From Marinifilum flexuosum (lineage in GTDB: Bacteria > Bacteroidota > Bacteroidia > Bacteroidales > Marinifilaceae): DNA of 64,000 nucleotides. The stretch is from NCBI RefSeq assembly GCF_003610555.1, contig NZ_RAPQ01000014.1:46227-110226 (forward strand), in the 5' to 3' direction. The notes under the pieces are model-generated. The model was not told where the DNA came from, ran no database searches, and was given only the letters and a program-made list of their open reading frames with translations. The position numbers and the translations under genes are program-made. Below are positions 1 through 8,511 of the stretch, in pieces (position 1 is the stretch's first letter; each line of letters opens with the position of its first letter).

Positions 1-450
1 CAACACTCCTTTCTTTCCGAACCAGTTCTTCTTTATGAAAGCAAGTATGAAAAATTCCTGGAAGCAGAAGTATTTCAAAGCAAGCCAAAAGCAGCTTATG
101 TCGTACTAAAGAAGACCGATAAGGAACCATACTACTTCCAGGTTAAAGCACCTAGAAAAGGAAGCTACAAACTAAGCTTCCTTTATACAAACGGGAATGG
201 AGATATTAAAACCGGAGACAAATGCGCCAGCAGAAGTCTCTGGCAAAACAGTGGATACATTGGTTCGATTGTTTTCCCTCAAAGAGGAAAAGGCAAGTGG
301 AATGATTACGGATACTCCAATTCTTTTTATGTAGATCTAAAAAAAGGTTATAACTTCTTCAAAATTAGTTTTGAAGAATTCAACAACAACATGAATGGTG
401 AACGCAATGATGTTCGCATTGATAAAATTAGATTGCTGAGAATAGAATAA
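1..450 (+). CDS. 3' end of secreted protein with CBM6/35-like C-terminal domain (partial)
   Basis: An open frame runs from base 1 to a TAA at 448-450, giving 149 residues with the start outside the window. The visible part reads like a carbohydrate-binding beta-sandwich of the CBM6/CBM35 type: an aromatic and charged pattern YYFQVKAP, then GSYKLSFLYTNGNG, a GSIVFPQRGKGKW strand-loop and a closing VRIDKIRLLRI strand. In Bacteroidota such modules often end large exported glycoside hydrolases. The catalytic part is missing, so no substrate can be named. Only 12 bases separate it from the next ATG, so the two genes may be cotranscribed. Confidence 0.6.
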   Translation, partial: QHSFLSEPVLLYESKYEKFLEAEVFQSKPKAAYVVLKKTDKEPYYFQVKAPRKGSYKLSFLYTNGNGDIKTGDKCASRSLWQNSGYIGSIVFPQRGKGKWNDYGYSNSFYVDLKKGYNFFKISFEEFNNNMNGERNDVRIDKIRLLRIE

Positions 451-462
451 TATATACCGCTT

Positions 463-1278
463 ATGTATTACGACATAGTTAATAATATGGATGATGATAA
501 GGCAACGGAATACGATTGGGAAATTGTTATTGGTAAACCACGATATCGTTGGTACAAATATGCCCTCAACTCCGTTTACATGATTTCTTCCGTGGATGAA
601 AAATTTGATATCGAAGATGTATCTTTCGATGATCTTGATCCATGGTATGAATGTGTCGACTGGGTTGCTAAAAATGATCCTGAAGCTTTAGCACACATCA
701 TGAGCAAGTTGGTAGATCCTGTAAATACAATCGTAAAGAAAAAACTTTTGGAAAACCTGGAGATAAAAGAATACTATTCAGCCTGTCTAATTGTAGACAT
801 CAATCTTAGATCAAAGCCTGAACCTAAAAAAAGAAACTTAAATCGTAAAAAAGAAAAGTACCACAAAATTGTAAGCAAAGACATCGTAAACCAACTGGAA
901 GGCATGTCGCAAATGCTTTATAATATAAAAACAACTGCCAAAGAAAAATTACACAAAAAAGATCTACAAGAACCTTTAAGCTATCTACTCAACACCGAAA
1001 AATTTGCAGGCACTAAAATTGATCTTTACATAGAAGCTTTAGTATGGATGCATACAAATACTCCTGATGAGTTAAGAAAATTGTTCGATTTTGAAATCCT
1101 TATCGAGATTAAAGACAATTTTATAAACTATCTGGCAACAAAAGAACTCTACAAGCTATGTTCATTCTTAAAAAAATACATTCCTGCTAAGGAAATGGAT
1201 TTCTACTTTGATATCCCTCCTTACAGCGAAGAATTTCTAGATGAAGATTCAGACAGTAATTCATATGAAGATGAATAA
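463..1278 (+). CDS. hypothetical protein, acidic C-terminus
   Basis: A 271-residue cytoplasmic-looking protein with no signal peptide or membrane segment. I do not recognise the family. It is rich in charged residues, has a basic stretch around residues 120-140 (KPEPKKRNLNRKKEKY) and ends in a very acidic tail (EEFLDEDSDSN). The middle looks alpha-helical. The start at 463 follows the upstream stop by 12 bases; an in-frame ATG at 487 (MDDDKA) is an alternative start. Its 3' end overlaps the start of the GNAT gene, which suggests translational coupling. Confidence 0.7.
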   Translation: MYYDIVNNMDDDKATEYDWEIVIGKPRYRWYKYALNSVYMISSVDEKFDIEDVSFDDLDPWYECVDWVAKNDPEALAHIMSKLVDPVNTIVKKKLLENLEIKEYYSACLIVDINLRSKPEPKKRNLNRKKEKYHKIVSKDIVNQLEGMSQMLYNIKTTAKEKLHKKDLQEPLSYLLNTEKFAGTKIDLYIEALVWMHTNTPDELRKLFDFEILIEIKDNFINYLATKELYKLCSFLKKYIPAKEMDFYFDIPPYSEEFLDEDSDSNSYEDE

Positions 1279-1792
1279 AAAACAAAACCTGAAAGCAATA
1301 TTAGAAACCAAGCGATTACAATTAAGAGAATTGACACCTGAGGATGCACAAAGCATGTTTGATCTAAATTCCGATCCTGAGGTGATTAAGTATACCGGAG
1401 ACCCACCATTCGAATCTGTCGAGCAGACCAAAGTATTTCTTCAGAACTACGACGACTACAAAAAGAATGGCTTTGGAAGATGGGCCATGATAAGCAAAGC
1501 TGAAAACGAATTCATTGGCTGGTGTGGATTAAAACTAAACGAAGAAAAACTCATCGATCTTGGCTTTAGAGTCTTCAGGAAACATTGGAACAAAGGATAC
1601 GCCAGCGAAGCAGCAAAAGCTTGCATACACTATGGCTTTGAAACATTAGGATTCGATCAAATCACAGGAAGAGTTCTTTCTGAAAACACAGCCTCCATTA
1701 AAGTTCTTGAAAAGTTAGGAATGCAATATTGGAAAAGTGGTACATGCCACGGATTTGAAAATGCCAGGTACTACCGAATTATTAAAGCATAA
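1265..1792 (+). CDS. GNAT family N-acetyltransferase (RimJ/RimL type)
   Basis: About 175 residues with the full pattern of RimJ/RimL-like acetyltransferases: ETKRLQLRELTPEDA at the N-terminus, a GRWAMI beta-strand, GFRVFRKHWNKGYASEA (the acetyl-CoA pyrophosphate-binding loop with RxxWNKGYA) and SIKVLEKLGM near the C-terminus. These enzymes acetylate amino groups of proteins or small molecules; the substrate cannot be read from sequence. In-frame ATGs occur at 1241, 1265 and 1271. The later two fit the family's usual N-terminus better and still overlap the upstream gene by 8-14 bases. Confidence 0.9.
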   Translation: MKMNKKQNLKAILETKRLQLRELTPEDAQSMFDLNSDPEVIKYTGDPPFESVEQTKVFLQNYDDYKKNGFGRWAMISKAENEFIGWCGLKLNEEKLIDLGFRVFRKHWNKGYASEAAKACIHYGFETLGFDQITGRVLSENTASIKVLEKLGMQYWKSGTCHGFENARYYRIIKA

Positions 1793-1796
1793 AAAC

Positions 1797-1824
1797 ATCC
1801 CTGCAAATCAAAACTCGCAGGGAT
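1797..1824 (+). terminator. hairpin after the GNAT gene
   Basis: Perfect 8-bp inverted repeat ATCCCTGC / GCAGGGAT with a 12-base loop, starting four bases after the stop at 1792. No T-run follows, so it is a weak or factor-assisted terminator, or a 3'-end protecting hairpin. Confidence 0.5.
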
Positions 1825-1959
1825 AAGTTCGATTAGCTAGTGTAGTGCTTAGCTGAACTCACACTTAATTTGTCTCTTTACAAAACAACATGTTTTTCAA
1901 TCTAAAGTAAGTTAATATTACCCCAATTAAATTTAATCCAGGTTAAATATTCATACTTA

Positions 1960-2172
1960 TCACTCTCCCAAAAACCAAGATATATGCGTACAATTCGCAC
2001 ACACAAGACAAGTAGCCGAACGATTTGCCCAATCAAAATTAAAGAAAGAAGCCACTGCCGTATTCAATTGCGCTTCTCGTTCATAAAATAATTCCGCTCC
2101 ACATATCGGACACTTCAGCAGATGTCCCTTTATTTCTACTCTCTGTGGTTCTGATTTTTTAAATAATCCCAT
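1960..2172 (-). CDS. small zinc-ribbon protein
   Basis: A 70-residue protein with two CxxC pairs (KCPICG around residues 20-25 and CLVCANC around residues 55-61), the layout of a zinc ribbon. It ends in a hydrophobic/aromatic tail. Similar small ribbon proteins in Bacteroidota have no assigned role. It starts right downstream of the membrane-protein gene that ends at 2200, in the same direction. Confidence 0.7.
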   Translation of the reverse strand: MGLFKKSEPQRVEIKGHLLKCPICGAELFYEREAQLNTAVASFFNFDWANRSATCLVCANCTHISWFLGE

Positions 2173-2199
2173 AACTATTAAATTTTAGATATCATCACA

Positions 2200-2661
2200 T
2201 TAACTGTCAACACATTGATTTTCCAATTGCAAATCCTCTTTTCTCTTTATATCAAAATATGCCTTTTTATCAAGGAACTGCTTTAAGGTAAAAAACATAG
2301 CAAGTATCAATGGAGAACAATTCAATCCTAAATTATAATAGGCATCGGCACTTTCATTAGTACCAAACCACTTTAAACTCATAAAGAACAATGTCATAAA
2401 AACAGTCATTATCCCACATGCTGCAATGTATATTACCTGACTTTTAAATTTCTTTTCATCCAAAAACAATTTCTCTTCTCTCTTCGAAATATCTGAGACA
2501 TCACCCATGCTACTAAATCCAAATGCAATTCCCATGAACAAAACACCCAGACTAACATCGTTAAGATTAGGCTCAAAAACAGAACCTTTAATAATATAGA
2601 AAACTGTTAAGGCAAAAAATGGCCAAAACAAATACTGCGAATAATAAAACAATCTAATCAT
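2200..2661 (-). CDS. hypothetical membrane protein
   Basis: About 153 residues with four hydrophobic segments: two near the N-terminus (YLFWPFFALTVFYI; LGVLFMGIAFGF), then a charged cytoplasmic loop (SKREEKLFLDEKKFK), then two more (IYIAACGIMTVFMTLFF; LILAMFFTL). I do not recognise the family. The open frame extends upstream to a TTG at 2709, but the ATG at 2661 (MIRLFYYSQ) is the more natural start. Confidence 0.65.
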   Translation of the reverse strand: MIRLFYYSQYLFWPFFALTVFYIIKGSVFEPNLNDVSLGVLFMGIAFGFSSMGDVSDISKREEKLFLDEKKFKSQVIYIAACGIMTVFMTLFFMSLKWFGTNESADAYYNLGLNCSPLILAMFFTLKQFLDKKAYFDIKRKEDLQLENQCVDS

Positions 2662-2818
2662 GTCTTTAATTATTTTGTGAAACGATACAATTCGATATTT
2701 TACAAACAATTATTACTTCGAGAGATACTCCAGTGCACAATCCAACATCATATCAATACCTTTTTCCCATTCTTTTTTTCAAGCGCTTATCATTTTTGTT
2801 TCCGTATCTGCAAAAGAG

Positions 2819-3553
2819 CTATAAGATCTTCTCTATCTCTTTCCTGATTTCATCACCCTTACCCAAAACGACTTCTCCATTTTCACTCACCATACTTTCA
2901 ACACAATCCATCACTTGTCGAACAATGCCATTTCTATCTATTACAATGGTTTTAGGGTAAGCAGTTATTCCTATTTGATCGATAAGTTCTTTTCCCTCCA
3001 CCAAATGATAAAAATCAAATGGATAATCTTGTAATACCTTCTTTACCTGATCTGCACTATTAAAAGTAATGGATACAAAGCGTACTTTTCCCTCATACTC
3101 CTTCTTAATCTGATTCAAAACTGGCATCTCTCTTTTACAGGGTCTACAGCCATTAAACCAAAAGTTCAGTACCAAAGGAGCATTCAATAAGCTATCAGAA
3201 CTGCAAGCATTACCTTCCAAATCACGGAACACAAAGTTTGGAAACTTTTTCCCCACCATTTCATACACCTTCTCGGTACCCGACAAATTAATCTTAACGC
3301 CTCCATTCATAACCATTTGCCTTTTGTAGACAATCACAAGAGAATCATTTCGTCTTGTTTCCTCCACAACAATCAAATTCACATTGATATTAGGTTTTGA
3401 TTTGTTCTTATGAAGCAACACATCTTTTATCTGATCATACTCGGTTTGATCGACAATTCTGCTTTTGCCGAACTCCTTGTAATATTTGGTTTGCGATAAA
3501 GCACCAAACGAAATTGCCATAAAGGATAACAGAAATAATGTAATTCTTTTCAT
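2819..3553 (-). CDS. TlpA/ResA-like thioredoxin-fold protein, exported
   Basis: A 244-residue protein with an N-terminal signal peptide (residues 1-20, ending FGALSQ). The redoxin domain begins near residue 105 (GKKFPNFVFRDLEGN) and carries the active-site CxxC as GCRPCKREMP, followed by FVSITFNSADQ and the cis-Pro region GITAYPKTIVIDRNG. This is the TlpA/AhpC-TSA layout used in periplasmic disulfide reduction, cytochrome maturation or envelope redox repair. Residues 30-95 form a family-specific N-terminal region typical of Bacteroidota redoxins. It lies 14 bases downstream of the serine hydrolase gene ending at 3568, so the two are probably cotranscribed. Confidence 0.88.
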   Translation of the reverse strand: MKRITLFLLSFMAISFGALSQTKYYKEFGKSRIVDQTEYDQIKDVLLHKNKSKPNINVNLIVVEETRRNDSLVIVYKRQMVMNGGVKINLSGTEKVYEMVGKKFPNFVFRDLEGNACSSDSLLNAPLVLNFWFNGCRPCKREMPVLNQIKKEYEGKVRFVSITFNSADQVKKVLQDYPFDFYHLVEGKELIDQIGITAYPKTIVIDRNGIVRQVMDCVESMVSENGEVVLGKGDEIRKEIEKIL

Positions 3554-3567
3554 ATTGCTTTACTTTA

Positions 3568-4662
3568 TCAATTCATTTTACATTCAGGATGCAGCTCCGT
3601 CAACGCCTTTACCAGATATTCCAAGGGAATACATTCATCTTTTGGAATCCTTCTATTATCAGCATTGATTACAATTACCAAATCCAATTCAGGAACAACA
3701 TTTATGATCTGCCCCCCATTTCCTGGAATAAACCACGAATTAAATCCATATTCCGTTTCTATCATCCGCCATTGGTAACAACTGTACAAAGGATGCTTGA
3801 TTTCAATATATGGCTCAAATATTTTGCCCATCCACTCCGACGAAACCACTTGTTTGCCTTGCCACTTTCCCTGATTCAGATGCAACAAACCATATTTTGC
3901 AATATCTCTCACTTTCAGTTTCAAGCCTCCACTAATATCACATACACCATTCTTGAAAAACCAGTCATACTCTTTAATACCCAATGCTTCAAACAGGTTT
4001 TCATTGGCAAACTCATCCACATTCTGCCCCGTTGCTCTTCTGATGATTTCGCCCACAATAATATTATTGGGCCCACTATATACATACCGAGTTCCTGGCA
4101 TGGTATCCATTGGCAATTCCAACGATTCCTTCAACCAATCCTCCTTCTTGTCCATCTGCACACCCATATTTTGCGGATCATCAACAGCCAAAGCGTGCTC
4201 GTCCCATTTAAATCCAGATGTATTGGTTAACAAATGCTTTATACTAACTCTCTGCTTTAATGAATCAGCAGCTAAAACGGAATATTCGGGAAAGAAATTC
4301 AACATCTTTTCATGCTCACTATTAATCCTTCCTTGCTCAATGGCAATACCCGTTAATATGGCAGAAAAACTCTTTGTGGTTGAGGCTAAAAAATGCATCT
4401 CATTTTCATCCCAGTCATTGTAATACTGCTCTACCAACAATTCATTTTTGTGAAGAAGCAAAACCGAATGAACATTTCCATATTTCCCTTTACAAATGTC
4501 TGCATTCACCTGCTCGAATCTAATAGTATCAAAAGCATGCTTTTCCAGTGTCGACACCATCAGACCATCACCCTTATCTTCCGGAATGCGATAAGAGTAA
4601 TCCATCTTCTCTTTGCATCCTGTAAAACCAAAAATGATCAAAACAACAATTAGGATTCTCAT
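3568..4662 (-). CDS. beta-lactamase-fold serine hydrolase, lipoprotein
   Basis: 364 residues. A lipobox FTGC (Cys16) marks an outer-membrane lipoprotein. The class C beta-lactamase/esterase fold is shown by the SxxK nucleophile motif STTK at residues 94-97, the second motif YSG at residues 195-197 (Tyr-Ser-Gly rather than Tyr-x-Asn) and a late GNGGQ replacing the KTG box. YSG and GNGG variants are usual in the EstB/6-aminohexanoate hydrolase-like branch, so peptidase or esterase action on small cyclic amides or esters is more likely than antibiotic resistance. It lies 31 bases downstream of the BatD-like gene and 14 bases upstream of the redoxin gene. Confidence 0.88.
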   Translation of the reverse strand: MRILIVVLIIFGFTGCKEKMDYSYRIPEDKGDGLMVSTLEKHAFDTIRFEQVNADICKGKYGNVHSVLLLHKNELLVEQYYNDWDENEMHFLASTTKSFSAILTGIAIEQGRINSEHEKMLNFFPEYSVLAADSLKQRVSIKHLLTNTSGFKWDEHALAVDDPQNMGVQMDKKEDWLKESLELPMDTMPGTRYVYSGPNNIIVGEIIRRATGQNVDEFANENLFEALGIKEYDWFFKNGVCDISGGLKLKVRDIAKYGLLHLNQGKWQGKQVVSSEWMGKIFEPYIEIKHPLYSCYQWRMIETEYGFNSWFIPGNGGQIINVVPELDLVIVINADNRRIPKDECIPLEYLVKALTELHPECKMN

Positions 4663-4693
4663 GAATTTATTTTTAAATGAAGCGATCCAAGCT

Positions 4694-5353
4694 TTATTTT
4701 ACTTCAAATGTCACAGGCGTAATTTTGATTTGATCCGGCAGATTCACGAACATACTCCTGTTCATTTCAAACACACCTCTTTTCTTCAGGACCACGCTAT
4801 ATTCCGAAGTTGTTGAAGCCACTCCATCTACAACGGTGGTATTTATTGTACTTCCATTCACTTTAAAAATATCAGTCTCCTTTAATACTGCGTTAAAAGA
4901 GGCATTTGAAACCCCACTAATTTTAATCTTTATCTCTTCTCCCACTCTTCCTTCCTTGGGCATTTTAATTTCGAATGACTCCTCAGGCTGTTCTATCACC
5001 TCAACACTTACTGTATTCGAAACAAACTCCCTGCCCATCATCTTTATGGTATAAGGCCCCAATACATTCTTTCCTAACTCATTGGGCACTTCGCTTACAA
5101 AAGTTCTAAAGTCATGATTCTGATGATAGTCACCAAAGAAACCATCACTACTTTTTGTATTTCTACCTTTGAAAATATCACTATCGATTCCTTCCAGTGT
5201 CAAACGCACCTTTACACTCTTGCCCACTATAATAGTATCACTTAAGGCTTTCGCTTTCAAACTAACATCCCTTTGTGCACATGCTACCATGCTACAGCAA
5301 ACGAGCATCAACAACAGTAAATTCAATTTATTTTTCATTCTATACAGTTTCAT
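4694..5353 (-). CDS. BatD-like exported lipoprotein
   Basis: 219 residues with a signal sequence and a possible lipobox MVAC. The first domain has the pattern of BatD (aerotolerance) proteins: a VSLKAKALSDTIIVGKSVKVRLTLEG strand series seen here in shorter pieces, then FVSEVPNELGKN and GPYTIKMMGREFVSN followed by VSVEVIEQP. BatD proteins are periplasmic multi-domain proteins of the Bat operon. Here only about two beta domains are present, far shorter than full BatD (about 550-600 residues), and no BatA/B/C gene is adjacent. In-frame starts are at 5353 and 5338 (MKNKLN). Confidence 0.7.
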   Translation of the reverse strand: MKLYRMKNKLNLLLLMLVCCSMVACAQRDVSLKAKALSDTIIVGKSVKVRLTLEGIDSDIFKGRNTKSSDGFFGDYHQNHDFRTFVSEVPNELGKNVLGPYTIKMMGREFVSNTVSVEVIEQPEESFEIKMPKEGRVGEEIKIKISGVSNASFNAVLKETDIFKVNGSTINTTVVDGVASTTSEYSVVLKKRGVFEMNRSMFVNLPDQIKITPVTFEVK

Positions 5354-5398
5354 TAGCCAATCATTCTATTTTAATACACTTTACACAAGAAAGGATCT

Positions 5399-6352
5399 TT
5401 AATGTGTGTTCTTCTTAATTCCAAACCTCTTGTTCTGATAATCAATCACGACTACATCACTTAGAAAGAGAGCATTGCCAGTCAAACCAAACACATTGTT
5501 CGATTCATAGAAAAAATCATACTTGTTCGACGGATCATAGTACACCTTAAGCTGAGGCAATACTTTCTCCCCAAATCTCAACTCAACATTGGATTCCAAA
5601 CCAATGATTTTTTTCTTCTCACCCCAAGAATTGATTAATAATGAATCAACAGCCTGGCTATCGCAAATCATTTTGGCATTCTTCTCGGGTGCTGACAATT
5701 GAAACATACTTGCTCCAGTATCAAACATCACTCTCAACTCCTGTCCATTCGCAGTAAATGGTAACAATAACCTGTTGTCTTCATTTTCCTTTAAAAACTG
5801 AAAAGGGATAAATGAATAATCTGAGGCATTCATTTCCGAAGCATCAGTTATACTCATTCTACTGTTCGGATAATCGATAACCAACACCTTATCCTTCAGA
5901 ACATCTGTTCCAATACTGCCAATCAATATTTCAACTTCAGGACTGAGCGAATCTACTGGAACCTTCACTCCATAGCCTTGCAAGCTTGCTGCATTCACAT
6001 TGCAATCAAATACGTCACCTATCTTTATATCCAAATTGTTGATTTGAGGGTATTCACGCATATGAAACTTGCACAAATTAATGGTATCCAACTTCCTCTT
6101 TAAATCAGGATACTTCTGATAAAAGCTACCAATGGTATTGCCCCTAATTACCGACTGAGTGGAACCAAGATCCAACTGCATTAAAAATCGATTTGGCAAA
6201 TTTTCAATCTGCACAGGCAACAGAATAGCCAATTTCTCAATATACCTTCCCGAAACACTATCGTTTACCCATTTAAACTCAGCAAATTTCTGTCCATTAG
6301 CATTATTTAATAGTAAAACAATAGCAACAATTATAAATACAAGTCTTTTCAT
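5399..6352 (-). CDS. retropepsin-like aspartyl protease domain protein, exported
   Basis: 317 residues with a signal peptide (residues 1-20, ending NANG). Two aspartyl-protease-like halves are visible: LDLGSTQSVI near residue 62 and a canonical flap-and-DTG motif VMFDTGAS near residue 207. In the first half the catalytic triplet is DLG instead of DTG, so either the enzyme acts as a homodimer of the second half or the protein only binds. Related Bacteroidota proteins are annotated as clan AA aspartic proteases. It sits upstream of the BatD-like gene in the same direction with a gap of about 45 bases. Confidence 0.7.
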   Translation of the reverse strand: MKRLVFIIVAIVLLLNNANGQKFAEFKWVNDSVSGRYIEKLAILLPVQIENLPNRFLMQLDLGSTQSVIRGNTIGSFYQKYPDLKRKLDTINLCKFHMREYPQINNLDIKIGDVFDCNVNAASLQGYGVKVPVDSLSPEVEILIGSIGTDVLKDKVLVIDYPNSRMSITDASEMNASDYSFIPFQFLKENEDNRLLLPFTANGQELRVMFDTGASMFQLSAPEKNAKMICDSQAVDSLLINSWGEKKKIIGLESNVELRFGEKVLPQLKVYYDPSNKYDFFYESNNVFGLTGNALFLSDVVVIDYQNKRFGIKKNTH

Positions 6353-6408
6353 TCATTAATAATTTACACAACACTCTAAGAAAATGGGCTCCGTAAGAAT
6401 TATAATAG

Positions 6409-6527
6409 ATACCCTTTGATTTACCTCTACTTTTATTGAGTTATTCCAATACCCTAGATCTTTTGCATCCTTTCCCATCGGTGAGAAAAGGATGAGCCAT
6501 GCGGCTTGAGCAAATCAAAATAGGTAT
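6409..6527. repeat. nested inverted repeat in intergenic region
   Basis: Between the retropepsin-like gene and the STM3941 gene an imperfect outer inverted repeat (ATACCCTTTGATTT at 6409-6422 against AAATCAAAATAGGTAT at 6512-6527) encloses two perfect hairpins: CATCCTTT/AAAGGATG (6466-6473, 6487-6494) and AGCC/GGCT (6495-6506). It could be a terminator, a structured transcript or a small dispersed palindromic repeat. No coding capacity is seen. Confidence 0.5.
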
Positions 6528-6594
6528 ATAGAAAATAGTATTCCATTTTATTTAAATTAATCTAATGACTCATTATATTCCATATAGATCTAAT

Positions 6595-7137
6595 TTACTT
6601 TACTCTTTTCCCAAACTCTTCCATCAGTAATTTTTCCAAATCATCGTACTTAATTTTTAACGAATTGGAAGTAATCAAAATCGGCGTACCATACATTTTA
6701 TAGTTTGCCTTCATGGCTCTACTTATTAATCCATTCTTGGCACGTTCAATATACTTTTCAGGTTTACTGGTTTCAACTAATAAAATTTTATTCGATGCAA
6801 TTTGTATCGTTTTAATATCTGTAATGTCTTCCCAATCTATCAACCCAACACTTGTTGCATTTGAATTATCTATTATTCCATTTTCATAGATACGTAGACC
6901 AACTTTGCTGTCGAATAATTTTGTTGCGATATACACAAAGCACAATCCGAAGAATACAAGCGAAACTACACCCACAATTCGAATGAACTCTAGATTACCA
7001 AACAGGTCACTCTGAATGCTTGCTGGATTTAGAACAAATAAAATCCCCAAGGCTACAAATACCGCCGAACCCAATAAGAGAAAAAGCAATTTTTTCTTGC
7101 TCAATTCTATCTCAATCGTATTTTCCATATGCTTCAT
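6595..7137 (-). CDS. STM3941 family protein
   Basis: 180 residues from the ATG at 7137, placed one base after the TAA of the preceding gene (7139-7141); a second ATG is at 7128. The N-terminus IEIELSKKKLLFLLLGSAVF, two membrane segments, and the following IYENGIIDNSNATSVGLIDWEDI strand series (seen in shorter pieces) are the signature of the STM3941 family. This is a PH-like domain behind two transmembrane helices, with no known biochemical role. The open frame extends upstream into the preceding gene, but that part is a frame shadow. Confidence 0.8.
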   Translation of the reverse strand: MKHMENTIEIELSKKKLLFLLLGSAVFVALGILFVLNPASIQSDLFGNLEFIRIVGVVSLVFFGLCFVYIATKLFDSKVGLRIYENGIIDNSNATSVGLIDWEDITDIKTIQIASNKILLVETSKPEKYIERAKNGLISRAMKANYKMYGTPILITSNSLKIKYDDLEKLLMEEFGKRVK

Positions 7138-7138
7138 T

Positions 7139-8185
7139 TTAAAAATCAAAATCAAATCCACCATCCGAAACAGAATCAAACCAGCCACCGCTGTCCGATT
7201 CAAATGCCGATTCAAACACACCACTATCACTGGTATCCAAAAACGAATCACCTTCAAGCAAAGTACTTCCATCAGAAGCCGATAAGTCTTCAATGCTTAC
7301 ATCCTTATCAAAAATGCTTCCTTCGACAGCATCCATTCCCGATTCTCCAATCTCACCAAACAAATGCCCATCTTCATTAATGATTTCCGCATCAGAAACA
7401 TGAATATTTCGGTCAAAACAAAGCTCCGACCACAGCACAGAGTACAACAAGAAATCACTAAATCCATAGTATGCATAAGGAGTTCCCGCATAACTTGATG
7501 GCTTAGCCTCTTCTCTGCTCTTTTTCGCCTGCACTTTCTGAACAATCAATCGGTTGGTCGATTGAATCTTCACATCATCCACTCGAATTCGCTTTTGCAA
7601 CTCAAAACTCATGTTGTTTAAGAATGAATCAAACTTCTGCTTGCTATCATTGATATAGCGGTCGTAACGCTTTTGATTCTTAAACACGCCATTCAGCTTA
7701 TTTTTCAGCTGTTCACCCTTCAAATCACCAAACTCCTTCAACAATCCACTTACAATAATCTCAATAGGATATTCATTTACCTTGTGGTTTCGATTCACAC
7801 TAATCTCAATCAAATACTTAAACTCCTCATCTTCGTGCTCCAACACCATCCACAAAGAATCAAAGTATTTCGACATGGTCTCATCAATCTCAATGGAGTA
7901 CTTGTCCATGGCAAAATCCAAATCAGCTTTCTCTCCTTTGGTATCGAAATAGATCTCGATATCATCATGATTAATTCGAATCACATTATCAATTCCCATG
8001 CATGCAAATGTGGAATGCATCTGCTGTATGATCGAAATGGCTTTTAAAGTTTCAATCTCTTTCTTATCTCCAACTTTTCCGCCTGTAATATGGTAAAACA
8101 GCTTCCTGAAACTTCCCTCAGGCTTCTCAACCTTGATGTGAGTCAATTGCTCCGGATCTACTGTTACTTTTCCTCTTAAAAACAT
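7139..8185 (-). CDS. hypothetical protein with acidic Ser/Gly-rich tail
   Basis: About 348 residues from the ATG at 8185 (MFLRGKVTVD). The frame continues upstream to 8251, but those residues look like translated 5' leader. No signal peptide or membrane segment. The N-terminal 230 residues are mixed alpha/beta and charged. From about residue 270 the protein becomes low-complexity, rich in Asp, Ser, Gly and Phe, and ends FDFDF. I do not recognise the family. It is followed after one base by the STM3941-family gene, so the two are almost certainly translated as a coupled pair. Confidence 0.75.
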   Translation of the reverse strand: MFLRGKVTVDPEQLTHIKVEKPEGSFRKLFYHITGGKVGDKKEIETLKAISIIQQMHSTFACMGIDNVIRINHDDIEIYFDTKGEKADLDFAMDKYSIEIDETMSKYFDSLWMVLEHEDEEFKYLIEISVNRNHKVNEYPIEIIVSGLLKEFGDLKGEQLKNKLNGVFKNQKRYDRYINDSKQKFDSFLNNMSFELQKRIRVDDVKIQSTNRLIVQKVQAKKSREEAKPSSYAGTPYAYYGFSDFLLYSVLWSELCFDRNIHVSDAEIINEDGHLFGEIGESGMDAVEGSIFDKDVSIEDLSASDGSTLLEGDSFLDTSDSGVFESAFESDSGGWFDSVSDGGFDFDF

Positions 8186-8402
8186 ATCTAATTTCTTTTG
8201 ATTTTCAACAATTAAGCATCCTGATATACAATAACACAGCACACAAAACAACAGCTATAACATTTTAGCATTACATAAATCCCCACTAATTTAAATAACA
8301 TTAATTATACTTCTAATCCATTTCCCTATAGATTCATTTTAAATTAGTAAACAGTAACACATCTATTGCTAATTAAATTCTCCACATCCAATCCCCAGAA
8401 CA
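8186..8402. other. intergenic region, AT-rich
   Basis: Leader of the 7139-8185 gene and 3' spacer of the VIT-VWA gene. I see no gene here; the only clear signal is the terminator at 8403-8434. Confidence 0.5.
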
Positions 8403-8434
8403 ATAAAAAAGAGCCTCCTTATTCGGAGACTCTT
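8403..8434 (-). terminator. Rho-independent terminator of the VIT-VWA-TonB gene
   Basis: Read on the minus strand: AAGAGTCTCC, loop GAATAA, GGAGGCTCTT, then TTTT. It is a 10-bp stem with one G-T wobble, about 80 bases after the stop at 8512. Confidence 0.85.
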
Positions 8435-8511
8435 CCTATTCTTTATCTTCTAAACTTGATAAACATCCTATGCCTTTAATCAATCACCTCTAACTAGAGC
8501 CTGAAGACCGA

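Noticed and set aside
3568..4662. Antibiotic-resistance beta-lactamase
   Set aside because: YSG and GNGG motifs and the lipoprotein signal fit the esterase/peptidase branch; there is no KTG box.
6595..7293. Longer form of the STM3941 gene starting at 7293
   Set aside because: The extra 52 residues overlap the neighbouring gene in another frame; the ATG at 7137 right after that gene's stop gives the known family N-terminus.
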